This document shows, in pieces, positions 1-7,509 of a stretch of 10,307 bases of DNA (position 1 is its first letter; every line of letters starts with the position of its first letter). The notes under the pieces are model-generated. The model made no database searches. It had not been told where the DNA came from and saw only the letters and a program-made list of their open reading frames with translations. Made by a program: the position numbers and the translations under genes. Source of the DNA: CBDUBH01 sp965365345 (GTDB lineage Bacteria > Bacteroidota > Ignavibacteria > Ignavibacteriales > SURF-24); NCBI GenBank assembly GCA_965365345.1, contig CBDUBH010000109.1:1-10307 (forward strand), in the 5' to 3' direction.

Positions 1-565
1 CATGATTTTTCCAATCAAATCCGCTATCAAGCACTCCTATTCTAACCCCTTTTCCCGTAATATTATTTTTATGGACAAGTGGAATGTTTGATAAATTAAG
101 TTGATTAAGTGAAGCACCGTAATTGTTATCGTTTGTCTGCGAATTTTTATTCAATTCATTTTGATGATATTTTTCATTCGGCTTTTTGAAAACGTGAACT
201 TTTTCAATTTTTTCAACAAAATTAAGTCCTGAAATTTTTTGAAATTGATCTTCATTCAAAATTGCTGATACCGCATTGAACCATTTCAATTTATTTATAA
301 GTTTTATACCGGATGATTCAATTTCCTGAATGTAATTTGAATTGATGGGAAGATCTTCATAAGTGATAAAATTCTCGCCCAAAACTTTTTGTCTTCTTTC
401 AATTGCTTTTTCGCTTAATGAATTTACAGCTTCATTGTAGATTGAAGAATTTTTTGAAAGAGTTCCTGTTTTTTCAATTCCTTTATCTTTAAAATAGATT
501 AGATACTTCGATTGGGAAAATGTCAATCCGCTTAAAAACAAAAGAACGGTTATAATTAATTTCAT
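1..565 (-). CDS. Secreted subtilisin-like serine protease (S8), N-terminal part only
   Basis: The first 188 codons of a larger leftward gene that continues beyond the left edge. The product starts with a clear signal peptide (MKLIITVLLFLSGLTFSQ, cleavage expected after about residue 18). About 140 residues follow that look like a propeptide, including KYLIYFKDKG, a stretch typical of Bacteroidota secreted subtilases. Near the edge the text reads TGKGVRIGVLDSGFDWKNH, the first subtilase block, with the catalytic Asp at about residue 180. The His and Ser of the triad would lie outside the window. The ATG at 565 is chosen because it gives the signal peptide; the bases before it are A-rich with no Shine-Dalgarno. 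It lies 63 bp downstream of a signal peptidase gene on the same strand, with no strong terminator between, so it may be co-transcribed. A C-terminal secretion (T9SS) domain is possible but unseen. Family call is confident; substrate unknown. Confidence 0.87.
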   Translation of the reverse strand, partial: MKLIITVLLFLSGLTFSQSKYLIYFKDKGIEKTGTLSKNSSIYNEAVNSLSEKAIERRQKVLGENFITYEDLPINSNYIQEIESSGIKLINKLKWFNAVSAILNEDQFQKISGLNFVEKIEKVHVFKKPNEKYHQNELNKNSQTNDNNYGASLNQLNLSNIPLVHKNNITGKGVRIGVLDSGFDWKNH

Positions 566-628
566 AATTTTACTTTTTATTTTTATTAAATATAATTATT
601 TAATTTTTCAGTGAAAAGAAATTCAAAA

Positions 629-1555
629 TCATTCGATCAATTTTATAATTCTGTTCCAGCGAATTGAATTAAATTTGTTTGAAAATCCTGATTGATGCGG
701 ATTCCATGACCAGTAAATTAAAAATGCTTTTCCGATAATTTTATCGCGTGCAACAAACCCCCAGAATCTGCTATCAAAACTATCGTTCCGGTTATCGCCC
801 AAAACAAAATAATAATCTTTTTTAATTGTATAAGAATTTGTTTCGATATCATTTATATAAATTGAACTTCCTATCAATTTAATGGAATTGTCATTTAATT
901 CCCTGTTTATTAAAGTGCGCCAGGATTCAATATTTTCAAGATCAAGTTGAATTTTATCGCCTGCTTTTGGAATTACAATCGGACCGTATTTATTTTCATT
1001 CCATTTTTTTCCTTTGGGAAAAATCCCGGGTGCGGCAAAATTACCTGATTGGGAATTTTGATTTTCCTTTACATTCGGAAATTTCAATTCTTTTCCGTTG
1101 ATAAATAATTTTTTATTTCTGATTTCCAAAGTATCGCCCGGCAACGCTACGCATCTTTTTACGTAATTTGTATTTCTGTTTGATGAAATTTCATTTTGAT
1201 TGCCCGGAAATTCAAAAACAATAATATCGCCGCGACTGGGATCTTCAATAGCTGGAAGTTTTATTTTGGGAAGATCAACATTCAAGAATGGAACTTTTAC
1301 GGGCGAATTTACTCCGTAAATAAATTTATTTACAAGAAGAAAATCGCCCTCGAGCAAAGTATTTTTCATTGAGCCGGTTGGAATTTTATAGGCTTCAATA
1401 AAAAATGATTTTATTACAATTGCAAAAACGATTGCAATAAATATTGAAAGAACTGTTTGTTTTATGTCGAAATGAAAATACGGATCATCTGATTTTTGAT
1501 CTTCATTTAATTTTTGATTTTCCGCTGGATTATTTTTTTCAATTTCATTCAACAC
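629..1555 (-). CDS. lepB: Signal peptidase I, second tandem copy
   Basis: Inner-membrane serine protease of family S26 that removes signal peptides from exported proteins on the periplasmic side. The 308-residue product has a charged, Asn/Gln-rich cytoplasmic start, one membrane segment at about 33-53, then box B (IPTGSMKNTL) with the nucleophile Ser62. Box D (YVKRCVALPGD) supplies the general base Lys133, and box E (GDNRNDSFDSRFWG) lies at 253-266. An insertion of about 110 residues sits between boxes D and E and includes GIFPKGKKWNENKYGPIVIP, a pattern of Bacteroidota-type enzymes. The start is a GTG at 1555; no in-frame ATG lies before the membrane segment, and a weak GGA lies about 7 bases upstream. 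It follows the other lepB copy by 25 bp and is probably in the same operon. All catalytic residues are present, so it is likely active. Box E reads N-D where the family usually has D-N. Confidence 0.95.
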   Translation of the reverse strand: MLNEIEKNNPAENQKLNEDQKSDDPYFHFDIKQTVLSIFIAIVFAIVIKSFFIEAYKIPTGSMKNTLLEGDFLLVNKFIYGVNSPVKVPFLNVDLPKIKLPAIEDPSRGDIIVFEFPGNQNEISSNRNTNYVKRCVALPGDTLEIRNKKLFINGKELKFPNVKENQNSQSGNFAAPGIFPKGKKWNENKYGPIVIPKAGDKIQLDLENIESWRTLINRELNDNSIKLIGSSIYINDIETNSYTIKKDYYFVLGDNRNDSFDSRFWGFVARDKIIGKAFLIYWSWNPHQSGFSNKFNSIRWNRIIKLIE

Positions 1556-1580
1556 GCTTTTTCCAAGCCAAATTTTTTGA

Positions 1581-2513
1581 TCAATGAATTAATTTGGCAA
1601 CTCTGTTCAATCTTACCGAAGCTATCAATCTGAAAAAATCAGAAAATGGAATATCGCGATTCCACGACCAATAAATAACAAAAGCTTCGCCTAAAACTAA
1701 ATCGCGAGGAACAAATCCCCAAAAACGGCTATCCAAACTGTTATCGCGGTTATCGCCCATCATAAAATAATAATCTTGTGTTACGGTGTAAGTTGAAGTC
1801 TGTTTTCCATCAATGAAAACATTATCGCCTCTTACTTCAACAACTCGCCTGTCATAATTTCTATCAATAATATTCCGCCAATATTCAATATTATCTTTTG
1901 TAAGATTTACAATTTGATCTTTTTTAGGAACAACAATCGGTCCGTAATTATCTTCATTCCAGGGCGCGCCTTTCGGGAAAATATCAGGACGGACAACACC
2001 TTTCGGCTCAATATAAGGTTCCATATATTTGATATTTGGCGGGCGCCAGAATTCTTTTCCGTTTACAAAAACAACTTTATTAATAATTTCAACAGTATCG
2101 CCCGGCATTCCGATCAATCTTTTTACATAATTTTGAACTTCATCCATTTTAAGATCATCTCTGTATCCCGGAAATTCAAAAACCACCACATCTTTTGCTT
2201 CAGGTTCTCTGAATGCAGGAAAAGTTATATAAGGCAACCGGACATTAGTAAAAGGAATATTTCGCGGTGTTGATGATCCGTAAATTATTTTATTAACTAA
2301 AACAAAATCGCCGGTTAAAATTGTATTTTCCATCGAGCCGGTTGGGATTCGCGAGGTTTCGATTAAAAATGTTTTTATAATAAGCGCCCCGATCAATGCA
2401 AACAAAATTGTTTCTACTGATCTTAAAAATTTTTGAGTTGGAGTTAAAACTTTTTTCTTTTCTTCTTCAGTTTGAATACCGAAAAATCTGCGTACGGAAT
2501 TTTTGAACGACAA
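1581..2513 (-). CDS. lepB: Signal peptidase I, first tandem copy
   Basis: A 310-residue paralogue of the adjacent downstream gene and also an S26 type I signal peptidase. It has a basic cytoplasmic start, a membrane segment at about 34-52, and box B (RIPTGSMENTILTGDF) with the nucleophile Ser60. Box D (YVKRLIGMPGD) carries Lys131, and box E (GDNRDNSLDSRFWGFVP) at 253-269 is fully canonical. It shares the large insertion with its neighbour (IFPKGAPWNEDNYGPIVVP), so the two probably arose by duplication of one such gene, but they have diverged widely outside the motifs. The start is a TTG at 2513. It is supported by an AAGGAG ribosome site nine bases upstream and by the lack of any in-frame ATG before the catalytic Ser region. 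Only 13 bp separate it from lepA, so the two are almost surely co-transcribed. The canonical motifs suggest this is the housekeeping copy (inference). Confidence 0.96.
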   Translation of the reverse strand: MSFKNSVRRFFGIQTEEEKKKVLTPTQKFLRSVETILFALIGALIIKTFLIETSRIPTGSMENTILTGDFVLVNKIIYGSSTPRNIPFTNVRLPYITFPAFREPEAKDVVVFEFPGYRDDLKMDEVQNYVKRLIGMPGDTVEIINKVVFVNGKEFWRPPNIKYMEPYIEPKGVVRPDIFPKGAPWNEDNYGPIVVPKKDQIVNLTKDNIEYWRNIIDRNYDRRVVEVRGDNVFIDGKQTSTYTVTQDYYFMMGDNRDNSLDSRFWGFVPRDLVLGEAFVIYWSWNRDIPFSDFFRLIASVRLNRVAKLIH

Positions 2514-2522
2514 TTAATTTTT

Positions 2523-2528
2523 CTCCTT
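2523..2528 (-). promoter_or_regulatory. Ribosome binding site for the first lepB copy
   Basis: On the minus strand the sequence AAGGAG overlaps the lepA stop codon (TAA at 2527-2529) and stands nine bases before a TTG codon at 2513. It is the strongest Shine-Dalgarno seen in the window and the main reason for accepting TTG as the start. The overlap with the lepA stop suggests translational coupling. Confidence 0.75.
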
Positions 2529-4323
2529 ATTCTTCGTCAATTTGCAGAACTGCCAAAAATGCTTCTTGCGGAATTTCAACATTTCCGACTTGTTTCATTC
2601 GTTTTTTACCTTCTTTCTGCTTTTCCAATAATTTTCTTTTACGCGAAATATCACCGCCATAACATTTTGCAAGAACGTTTTTGCGCAATGCTTTTACGGT
2701 TGAACGCGAAATTACTTTATTTCCAATTGCCGATTGAATTGCAATTTCAAACATTTGTCTTGGGATCAGATCTTTTAATTTATCGCAAATTCTTTTTCCC
2801 CAATCATAAGATTTTGTTTTATGAACAATTACGGAAAGTGCATCAACCTGATCGCCGTTTATCAAAATATCAAGTTTCGCCAACTCACTTTCGCGGTAAC
2901 CGATAAATTCATAATCAAAAGAAGCATATCCGCGTGAAAAAGATTTTAATTTATCGTAAAAATCAAAAATAATTTCTGCAAGCGGAAATTCATATTGAAG
3001 ATCCGCTCTTGTAGGATCAATATAAGATGTATTTATATAAACTCCGCGTTTATCTGTAGCGAGTTTCATTAACGCGCCGACATACTCGCTGGGGCAAACG
3101 ATCTGAGCTTTTACGTAAGGTTCTTCAATTCTATCAATATCGCCAACCGGCGGCATATCAGCAGGATTATCAACAATAATTTTATCGCCGTTTTTTTTAT
3201 AAACATAATATTCAACGTTCGGCATTGTTGTAATAATGGATTGATTGAATTCGCGTTCCAATCTTTCCTGAACAATTTCCATGTGAAGCATTCCCAAAAA
3301 GCCGCATCTGAATCCAAATCCCAAAGCTGCGGAAGTTTCCGGAGTGTAAACCAAGGCTGAATCATTCAATCTGAATTTTTCCAAAGCATCGCGAAGATCT
3401 TCATATTCATCACTATTGGTAGGATAAAGTCCGCTGTAAACCATTGGTTTAACTTCCTGATAACCGGCCAAAGGTTTTTCAGCGCCTTTTTTTGCGTGAG
3501 TTACCGTATCACCGACTTTTGTATCATGAACATCTTTTACACCTGCAATTATATATCCAACGTTTCCTGCGGAAAGTTCATTGGCTTTAACTTTCTTTAA
3601 TCCTAAAACTCCGATTTCTTCGGCAAGATAATTTTTGTCGGTAGCAAAAAACTTGATTTCGTCTTTTGTTTTCAAAGTTCCGTTAACCAAACGAACATAA
3701 GCAATTGCTCCGCGATAAGGATCGAAAACAGAATCGAAAATCAATGCTTGAAGCGGCGCATTCGGATCGCCTTTAGGAGCAGGAACTCTTTCTATTACGG
3801 CTTCCAGAATTTCATCAATCCCGATCTTTGCTTTTGCGCTTGCAAGAATTATTGAATCTTCATCGCAACCGATCAAATCAATGATTTGACCTTTTACCAC
3901 ATCAACCATTGCGCTGGGAAGATCAACTTTATTTATAACCGGAATTATTTCAAGTCCGGCATCAATTGCGAGATAAAGATTACTAATTGTCTGCGCTTCA
4001 ACGCCTTGAGCGGCATCAACAATCAAAATAGCACCTTCGCAAGCCGCAAGCGAACGCGAAACTTCGTAAGTAAAATCAACGTGTCCGGGAGTATCAATCA
4101 AATTAAGCGTAAAATCTCTTTTATCTTTGGTTTTATATTTCATTTGGATGGCATGGGATTTTATCGTAATTCCCCGTTCGCGCTCCAAATCCAAATCATC
4201 TAAAAGCTGAGCTTTAGCTTCTCTTTCGGAAACCGCGCCCGTTCTTTCCAAAAGGCAATCGGCAATTGTAGATTTGCCGTGATCTATGTGGGCAATAATG
4301 CAAAAATTTCTAATGTTTTCCAT
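2527..4323 (-). CDS. lepA: Elongation factor 4 (LepA), ribosome back-translocating GTPase
   Basis: A translation GTPase that binds the ribosome and acts on stalled or mistranslocated complexes; it is cytoplasmic and can associate with the membrane. The product is 598 residues, the normal family length. G motifs are all present in the first 165 residues: G1 AHIDHGKST (11-19), the RGIT switch I motif (about 49-53), G3 DTPGH (77-81), G4 NKVD (131-134) and G5 SAK (162-164). Elongation-factor domains follow, with GFRCGFLGMLHMEIVQERLE in the middle. The LepA-specific C-terminal domain ends with a basic stretch (about 550-580) containing the family signature KCYGGDISRKRKLLEKQKEG. The ATG at 4323 matches the usual start (MENIRNFCIIAHIDHGK). 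It is the first gene of a leftward operon with the signal peptidases, as in many bacteria, and has its own promoter just upstream. Nothing is missing or unusual. Confidence 0.98.
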   Translation of the reverse strand: MENIRNFCIIAHIDHGKSTIADCLLERTGAVSEREAKAQLLDDLDLERERGITIKSHAIQMKYKTKDKRDFTLNLIDTPGHVDFTYEVSRSLAACEGAILIVDAAQGVEAQTISNLYLAIDAGLEIIPVINKVDLPSAMVDVVKGQIIDLIGCDEDSIILASAKAKIGIDEILEAVIERVPAPKGDPNAPLQALIFDSVFDPYRGAIAYVRLVNGTLKTKDEIKFFATDKNYLAEEIGVLGLKKVKANELSAGNVGYIIAGVKDVHDTKVGDTVTHAKKGAEKPLAGYQEVKPMVYSGLYPTNSDEYEDLRDALEKFRLNDSALVYTPETSAALGFGFRCGFLGMLHMEIVQERLEREFNQSIITTMPNVEYYVYKKNGDKIIVDNPADMPPVGDIDRIEEPYVKAQIVCPSEYVGALMKLATDKRGVYINTSYIDPTRADLQYEFPLAEIIFDFYDKLKSFSRGYASFDYEFIGYRESELAKLDILINGDQVDALSVIVHKTKSYDWGKRICDKLKDLIPRQMFEIAIQSAIGNKVISRSTVKALRKNVLAKCYGGDISRKRKLLEKQKEGKKRMKQVGNVEIPQEAFLAVLQIDEE

Positions 4324-4350
4324 TCAATCCTGAAAATTATTTAGCCTTTA

Positions 4351-4379
4351 AATATATACATCGGTTTAAGCAATATCAA
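4351..4379 (-). promoter_or_regulatory. Sigma-70-like promoter for the lepA-lepB-lepB operon
   Basis: Reading the minus strand, a -35 box TTGATA (4374-4379) and a -10 box TATATT (4351-4356) are separated by exactly 17 bp. Each differs from the consensus at one position. Transcription would start near 4344, giving a leader of about 20 bases before the lepA ATG at 4323. An AGGA stands four bases before that ATG. Found by eye; other AT-rich -10-like words occur nearby. Confidence 0.6.
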
Positions 4380-4499
4380 TGAAATGAATTGTAAGCAGAT
4401 TCCTTTATTTTTGTTTTAAACAATTAAAAGATTAAAAAGTTCTTACTTTCTTAAAGAATTTTAATTATTTAAATTTAAGTAAAATAAAAAGTGAAAAAT

Positions 4500-6320
4500 A
4501 TGAATAAAATATTCTTTTTAATTTTGGTTTTTTCCTTAACGGCTTTTGCCCAAGAAATTAAAATTGCCGTAATTTCAGAGCCGCAAATTGATGACGCGAA
4601 ATCTCAAAATCTGTTTTCCGAAACCGTAAGAAATTTAAATCAAAATGATCAAATTGATTTTACGGTAGTTTTAGGAAATTTAAGCAAATCGGGAAATTCA
4701 AAACAGCTGGAATCCGCGCAAAATATTTTAGATAGTTTGGAAAGCCGCAAATTTGTTTTACTCGGAGTTCAAGATGTAAAATGGAATGAATTTGCCACAA
4801 GAAAATTTTTAGATTTCAGTAAGGAAGAAAATTTCTTTTTTCAAAAAGATGAAATTATTGTTTTAGGATTAAACAGTTTGATTGATTGGCGCGGCGGCGG
4901 CGGACATTTTTCAAATGAAACTTTGAGTTGGATTGAAGAAAAACTGGAAAATTCCGATTCAAATTCTACAATCGTTTTATTTTCATTTTATCCTTTTGAT
5001 AATTCGATTGATAATTTTAACGAAGTTTTAAATTTGCTTAACGGCAAAAAATCAATTTTAATTTCAGCAAATAATTACTCTTTGAAATCCGAAAGTACAA
5101 TAAAACAATTTCAATTAATACCGCTTTCAAATTCCGCTAATTGGAATTATAATTTAGTAAAAATTAAAAATGATACTTTAACAATTTCAAATATCAATCA
5201 AAAAGATCCGCAAAAAATTTCAACTTCGGAAATTCCGAAAATCAATTTTGAAGAAGCGGATTCAATCTCTCAAAAATTTTCTAATGTAAATATTTTAACA
5301 GAAATCAATCTTGAAAAAACTTTATCTGCTCCTCTATATTTTTATCAGAATAAAATTTTCGCTTGCACAAAAGATGGAACTATTTATTGCTTTGACGAAA
5401 ATGGTAAAAAAATCTGGGAAAGTTTTGTTTACGGCACAATTTTAAATCAGCCGGTTGGCGCTGATAATACTTTAATCGTGTCCACAATTGAAGGCGATAT
5501 TACAACTTTTAATATTAGCAGCGGTGAAATAATTCAGACTTTGGGAATTGGTGAAAATATTACTTCGCAATTTTTGATCTTTGATTTCAAAGGCGATAAA
5601 AGCGTAATTATTGATAACGATAATAAAAATACTTCGATACTTTTCGGAACTTCAACCGGAAAATTATTTTGCTATGATCTAAGTTCTCTCGGAATTTTAT
5701 GGCAAAGCGAAAATTCAAAATCTATGATAATTTCGCAGCCGCATTTTTACCGGGATAAAATTTATTTTGAAAATGTTGAAGGAAATGTTTTTTGCATTGA
5801 TGCAAGATCGGGAGTTTTAAATTGGAAATGGAATGAAATTCAGGATGTAAAACTTTCGCCGGCATCTTTTAATTTTATACAAAATTCTGAAAATATTTTT
5901 ATTTCGCATCCGAATAAAACAATTTACGCGATTGATATTTTGCTTGGAAGAACAAATTGGAAAACAGATAAATTTAGTGCGGGCGAATCGATTACACTTT
6001 CAAATGACAGCAGCAAGATTTTTGTAAAATCGCAATCAGATAAAGTTTTTATTGTTTCGGCAAAAGATGGAAAATTGATTAATGAAATTAATTTGAGATC
6101 CGGTTTTGACACAATGCCGATAAAAATTGTGGAGAATGATAGTGTGATTTTTGTGGGTTCAAAAAGCGGAGATGTTTTTAAGATATTTGAAAATTCCGGC
6201 AGCACAATTTTGAATTTAGGCACGGCAAGAATAAATTCTATTATAAAATTAAACGATGAAAATTTTGCTGTTTCAAATATGGATGGAAAAATTGTAATTT
6301 TTAATATGAATGAAAATTAA
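4500..6320 (+). CDS. Secreted degenerate metallophosphoesterase fused to a PQQ/WD-like beta-propeller
   Basis: The 606-residue product starts with a signal peptide (MNKIFFLILVFSLTAFAQ). Residues 20-200 follow the layout of a calcineurin-like phosphoesterase: IKIAVISEPQ, then DFTVVLGNLSKSG (54-65), KFVLLGVQD (84-92), an acidic-amphipathic GHFSNETLSWIEEKL (135-149), TIVLFSFYP (157-165) and ILISANNYS (186-194). At these sites active enzymes have DxH, GD, GNHD, a lone H and GHxH; here nearly every metal ligand is replaced, so catalysis is unlikely. From about residue 280 to the end there are roughly eight repeats of 40-45 residues, each with a pattern like KIFACTKDGTIYCFDENGKKIW, fitting a PQQ/BamB-like propeller. 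The ATG at 4500 is preferred over an in-frame GTG at 4491 because it starts the signal peptide cleanly. It is probably periplasmic or surface exposed. Role and partner are unknown; a binding or scaffold job is inference. It is divergent from lepA. Confidence 0.85.
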   Translation: MNKIFFLILVFSLTAFAQEIKIAVISEPQIDDAKSQNLFSETVRNLNQNDQIDFTVVLGNLSKSGNSKQLESAQNILDSLESRKFVLLGVQDVKWNEFATRKFLDFSKEENFFFQKDEIIVLGLNSLIDWRGGGGHFSNETLSWIEEKLENSDSNSTIVLFSFYPFDNSIDNFNEVLNLLNGKKSILISANNYSLKSESTIKQFQLIPLSNSANWNYNLVKIKNDTLTISNINQKDPQKISTSEIPKINFEEADSISQKFSNVNILTEINLEKTLSAPLYFYQNKIFACTKDGTIYCFDENGKKIWESFVYGTILNQPVGADNTLIVSTIEGDITTFNISSGEIIQTLGIGENITSQFLIFDFKGDKSVIIDNDNKNTSILFGTSTGKLFCYDLSSLGILWQSENSKSMIISQPHFYRDKIYFENVEGNVFCIDARSGVLNWKWNEIQDVKLSPASFNFIQNSENIFISHPNKTIYAIDILLGRTNWKTDKFSAGESITLSNDSSKIFVKSQSDKVFIVSAKDGKLINEINLRSGFDTMPIKIVENDSVIFVGSKSGDVFKIFENSGSTILNLGTARINSIIKLNDENFAVSNMDGKIVIFNMNEN

Positions 6321-6349
6321 GTTTCCTGAAACAAAATTATAAATTAACC

Positions 6350-6372
6350 GTCATTCCGGCTTGTCCGGAATC
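6350..6372 (+). terminator. REP-like hairpin, probable terminator of the propeller gene
   Basis: A perfect 7-bp stem (ATTCCGG at 6353-6359 with CCGGAAT at 6365-6371) closes a 5-base loop, followed on the plus strand by CTTTTTAATT. This is a plausible intrinsic terminator 30 bp after the stop of the preceding gene. The same 23-bp sequence recurs inverted at 6492-6514, so it is also a repeat arm; the terminator role is inferred. Confidence 0.55.
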
Positions 6373-6514
6373 TTTTTAATTCCCTCGCCAATTTATGGGA
6401 GAGGGTTAGGGTGAGGGAAATCTTTTAAGGAAATTCAAAATAAAAACTTTCTTATTTTCACGTTTTTACTGGGAAATTTAAGGTCAGGAAGGATTCCGGA
6501 CAAGCCGGAATGAC
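6350..6514. repeat. REP/MITE-like composite repeat with 23-bp perfect inverted ends
   Basis: The 23 bases at 6350-6372 are repeated as an exact reverse complement at 6492-6514, enclosing 119 bp. Each arm is itself a hairpin (7-bp stem, 5-base loop). Inside lies a G-rich block at 6382-6417 in which CCCTCGCC faces GGGAGAGGG with one mismatch, followed by TTAGGGTGAGGG. This block resembles dispersed intergenic palindromes seen in many environmental bacteria. No coding sequence or transposase is present and I could not identify a clean target-site duplication. The element fills about half of the gap between the propeller gene and the HAD gene. It may be two or three independent repeat units nested at a hot spot instead of one mobile unit. 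Confidence 0.7.
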
Positions 6515-6634
6515 TTTTAATAAAATTTTATTTTTCATCTGAGATTTTATGTTTAATATTATCCCTTTCTAAATTCTTAAATCAATTTTTTTGTAAATTG
6601 AATAAGCATAATTTATTAACTCATTTTGGGAATT

Positions 6635-7285
6635 ATGAAAAACTTTGACGGAATTATTTTTGATGTTGATGGAACTTTAACTTCGACGAATGAACTTATT
6701 TTTGCTTCGTTCAATCACATTGCAAAAAAATATTTAAATAAAACTTTTACAGATGAAGAAATTATTGCGCTTTTCGGTCCGCCGGAAGATCACATTTTGC
6801 GCGAAATGACAGGCGAAAATTTTGAATCGGCTCATAAAGATTATTATGATTTTTATCACGCAAATCACAATGAAATGGCTGATATTTATCCGGGAATAAA
6901 AGATTTGATCCAAAAGATCAAGCAGGAAAATCTTCCGCTGGGAATTTTTACCGGAAAAGGAAGAAAAGCTGCGATTATAACTTTAGAGGTTTTAGATATT
7001 TTTAAATATTTTGATTTAATTGTTACGGGCGATGATGTAAAAGAACATAAGCCAGCGCCGGAAGGAATTAAAATGTTTTTAGAAAAATTCAAATTGAATC
7101 CGGAAAAAGTTTTGCTAATCGGTGATGCGCCTGCTGATATTATTGCCGCGCACGCTGCCGGTATAAAAATTGCTTCGGTAGTTTGGGATAGTTACGCAAA
7201 GGAAAAAGTAATTGAACTTAACGGTGATTTTATTTTTGAAACCGTTGAAAATTTAGAAAAATTTGTTTTGGAAAATATCCGCTGA
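6635..7285 (+). CDS. HAD-superfamily phosphatase, phosphoglycolate phosphatase/PpaX-like
   Basis: A cytoplasmic hydrolase of 216 residues, normal for HAD subfamily IA. Motif I is FDVDGTL with nucleophile Asp10 and acid/base Asp12. A helical cap (about 16-85) follows, then motif II (LGIFTGKG, Thr106), motif III (Lys139 in HKPAPEG) and motif IV (LLIGDAPAD, Asp164 and Asp168). The KPAPEG segment and the cap position fit phosphoglycolate phosphatase, pyrophosphatase PpaX or beta-phosphoglucomutase relatives, but substrate cannot be read from the sequence. Motif IV has GDAPAD where GDSxxD is more common; the acidic residues are intact, so activity is expected. The start is the ATG at 6635; a TTG nine bases earlier is in frame but adds only three residues that the family does not need. 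It stands alone: a repeat-filled gap lies before it and a convergent gene after it. Confidence 0.93.
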   Translation: MKNFDGIIFDVDGTLTSTNELIFASFNHIAKKYLNKTFTDEEIIALFGPPEDHILREMTGENFESAHKDYYDFYHANHNEMADIYPGIKDLIQKIKQENLPLGIFTGKGRKAAIITLEVLDIFKYFDLIVTGDDVKEHKPAPEGIKMFLEKFKLNPEKVLLIGDAPADIIAAHAAGIKIASVVWDSYAKEKVIELNGDFIFETVENLEKFVLENIR

Positions 7286-7385
7286 ATTTTAATAATTTAC
7301 ATCCAATTATAATTTGAAAATCAGGTTTTATTTTTTAAAATCTTTTTTCAAATCATTTATTCCAAATTTAGTATTTCAAAAGTCT

Positions 7386-7404
7386 GATTCCGGATAAGCC
7401 GGAA
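7386..7404. repeat. Third copy of the REP-like hairpin in a convergent gap
   Basis: Nineteen bases that match the 6492-6510 part of the repeat arm with a single C-to-T change. They form a 6-bp stem (TTCCGG at 7388-7393 with CCGGAA at 7399-7404) and a 5-base loop; the change falls in the loop, so the stem is kept. The copy lies between the ends of two convergent genes, 101 bp past the HAD stop and 106 bp past the PAP2 stop. T-rich sequence follows on the plus strand (AGTTTTGTGTTTT), so it may act as a terminator. The rest of the 7286-7509 gap shows nothing I can name. Confidence 0.6.
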
Positions 7405-7509
7405 AGTTTTGTGTTTTAAATTGTTTACAACACGCAAAAAGCAGACGTAAAAAATGAGTTTTATTTTATTTGTATTGAAATTATGAAATTCTGAGTTCTT
7501 AAATTTCTT

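Noticed and set aside
605..617. Small palindrome TTTTCAGTGAAAA between the second lepB and the subtilase gene, considered as a terminator.
   Set aside because: The stem is short and A/T-rich with no usable loop, and it is not followed by a convincing T-run with a stable stem.
2472..2906. A 144-codon plus-strand frame over the end of lepA and the start of the first lepB.
   Set aside because: It lies opposite strongly conserved coding sequence and its product shows no coherent pattern.
4491..4499. GTG at 4491 as the start of the propeller gene.
   Set aside because: It only adds three residues before a normal signal peptide; the ATG at 4500 fits better, and neither has a ribosome site.
6321..6332. 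GTTTCCTGAAAC directly after the propeller gene stop, considered as a terminator.
   Set aside because: The stem is 5 bp with a 2-base loop and A-rich sequence follows; the hairpin at 6350-6372 is a better candidate.
6401..6417. TTAGGG-type G-rich run, considered as a telomere-like or quadruplex element.
   Set aside because: Only a single TTAGGG occurs; the run is better explained as part of a dispersed palindromic repeat with its facing CCCTCGCC arm.
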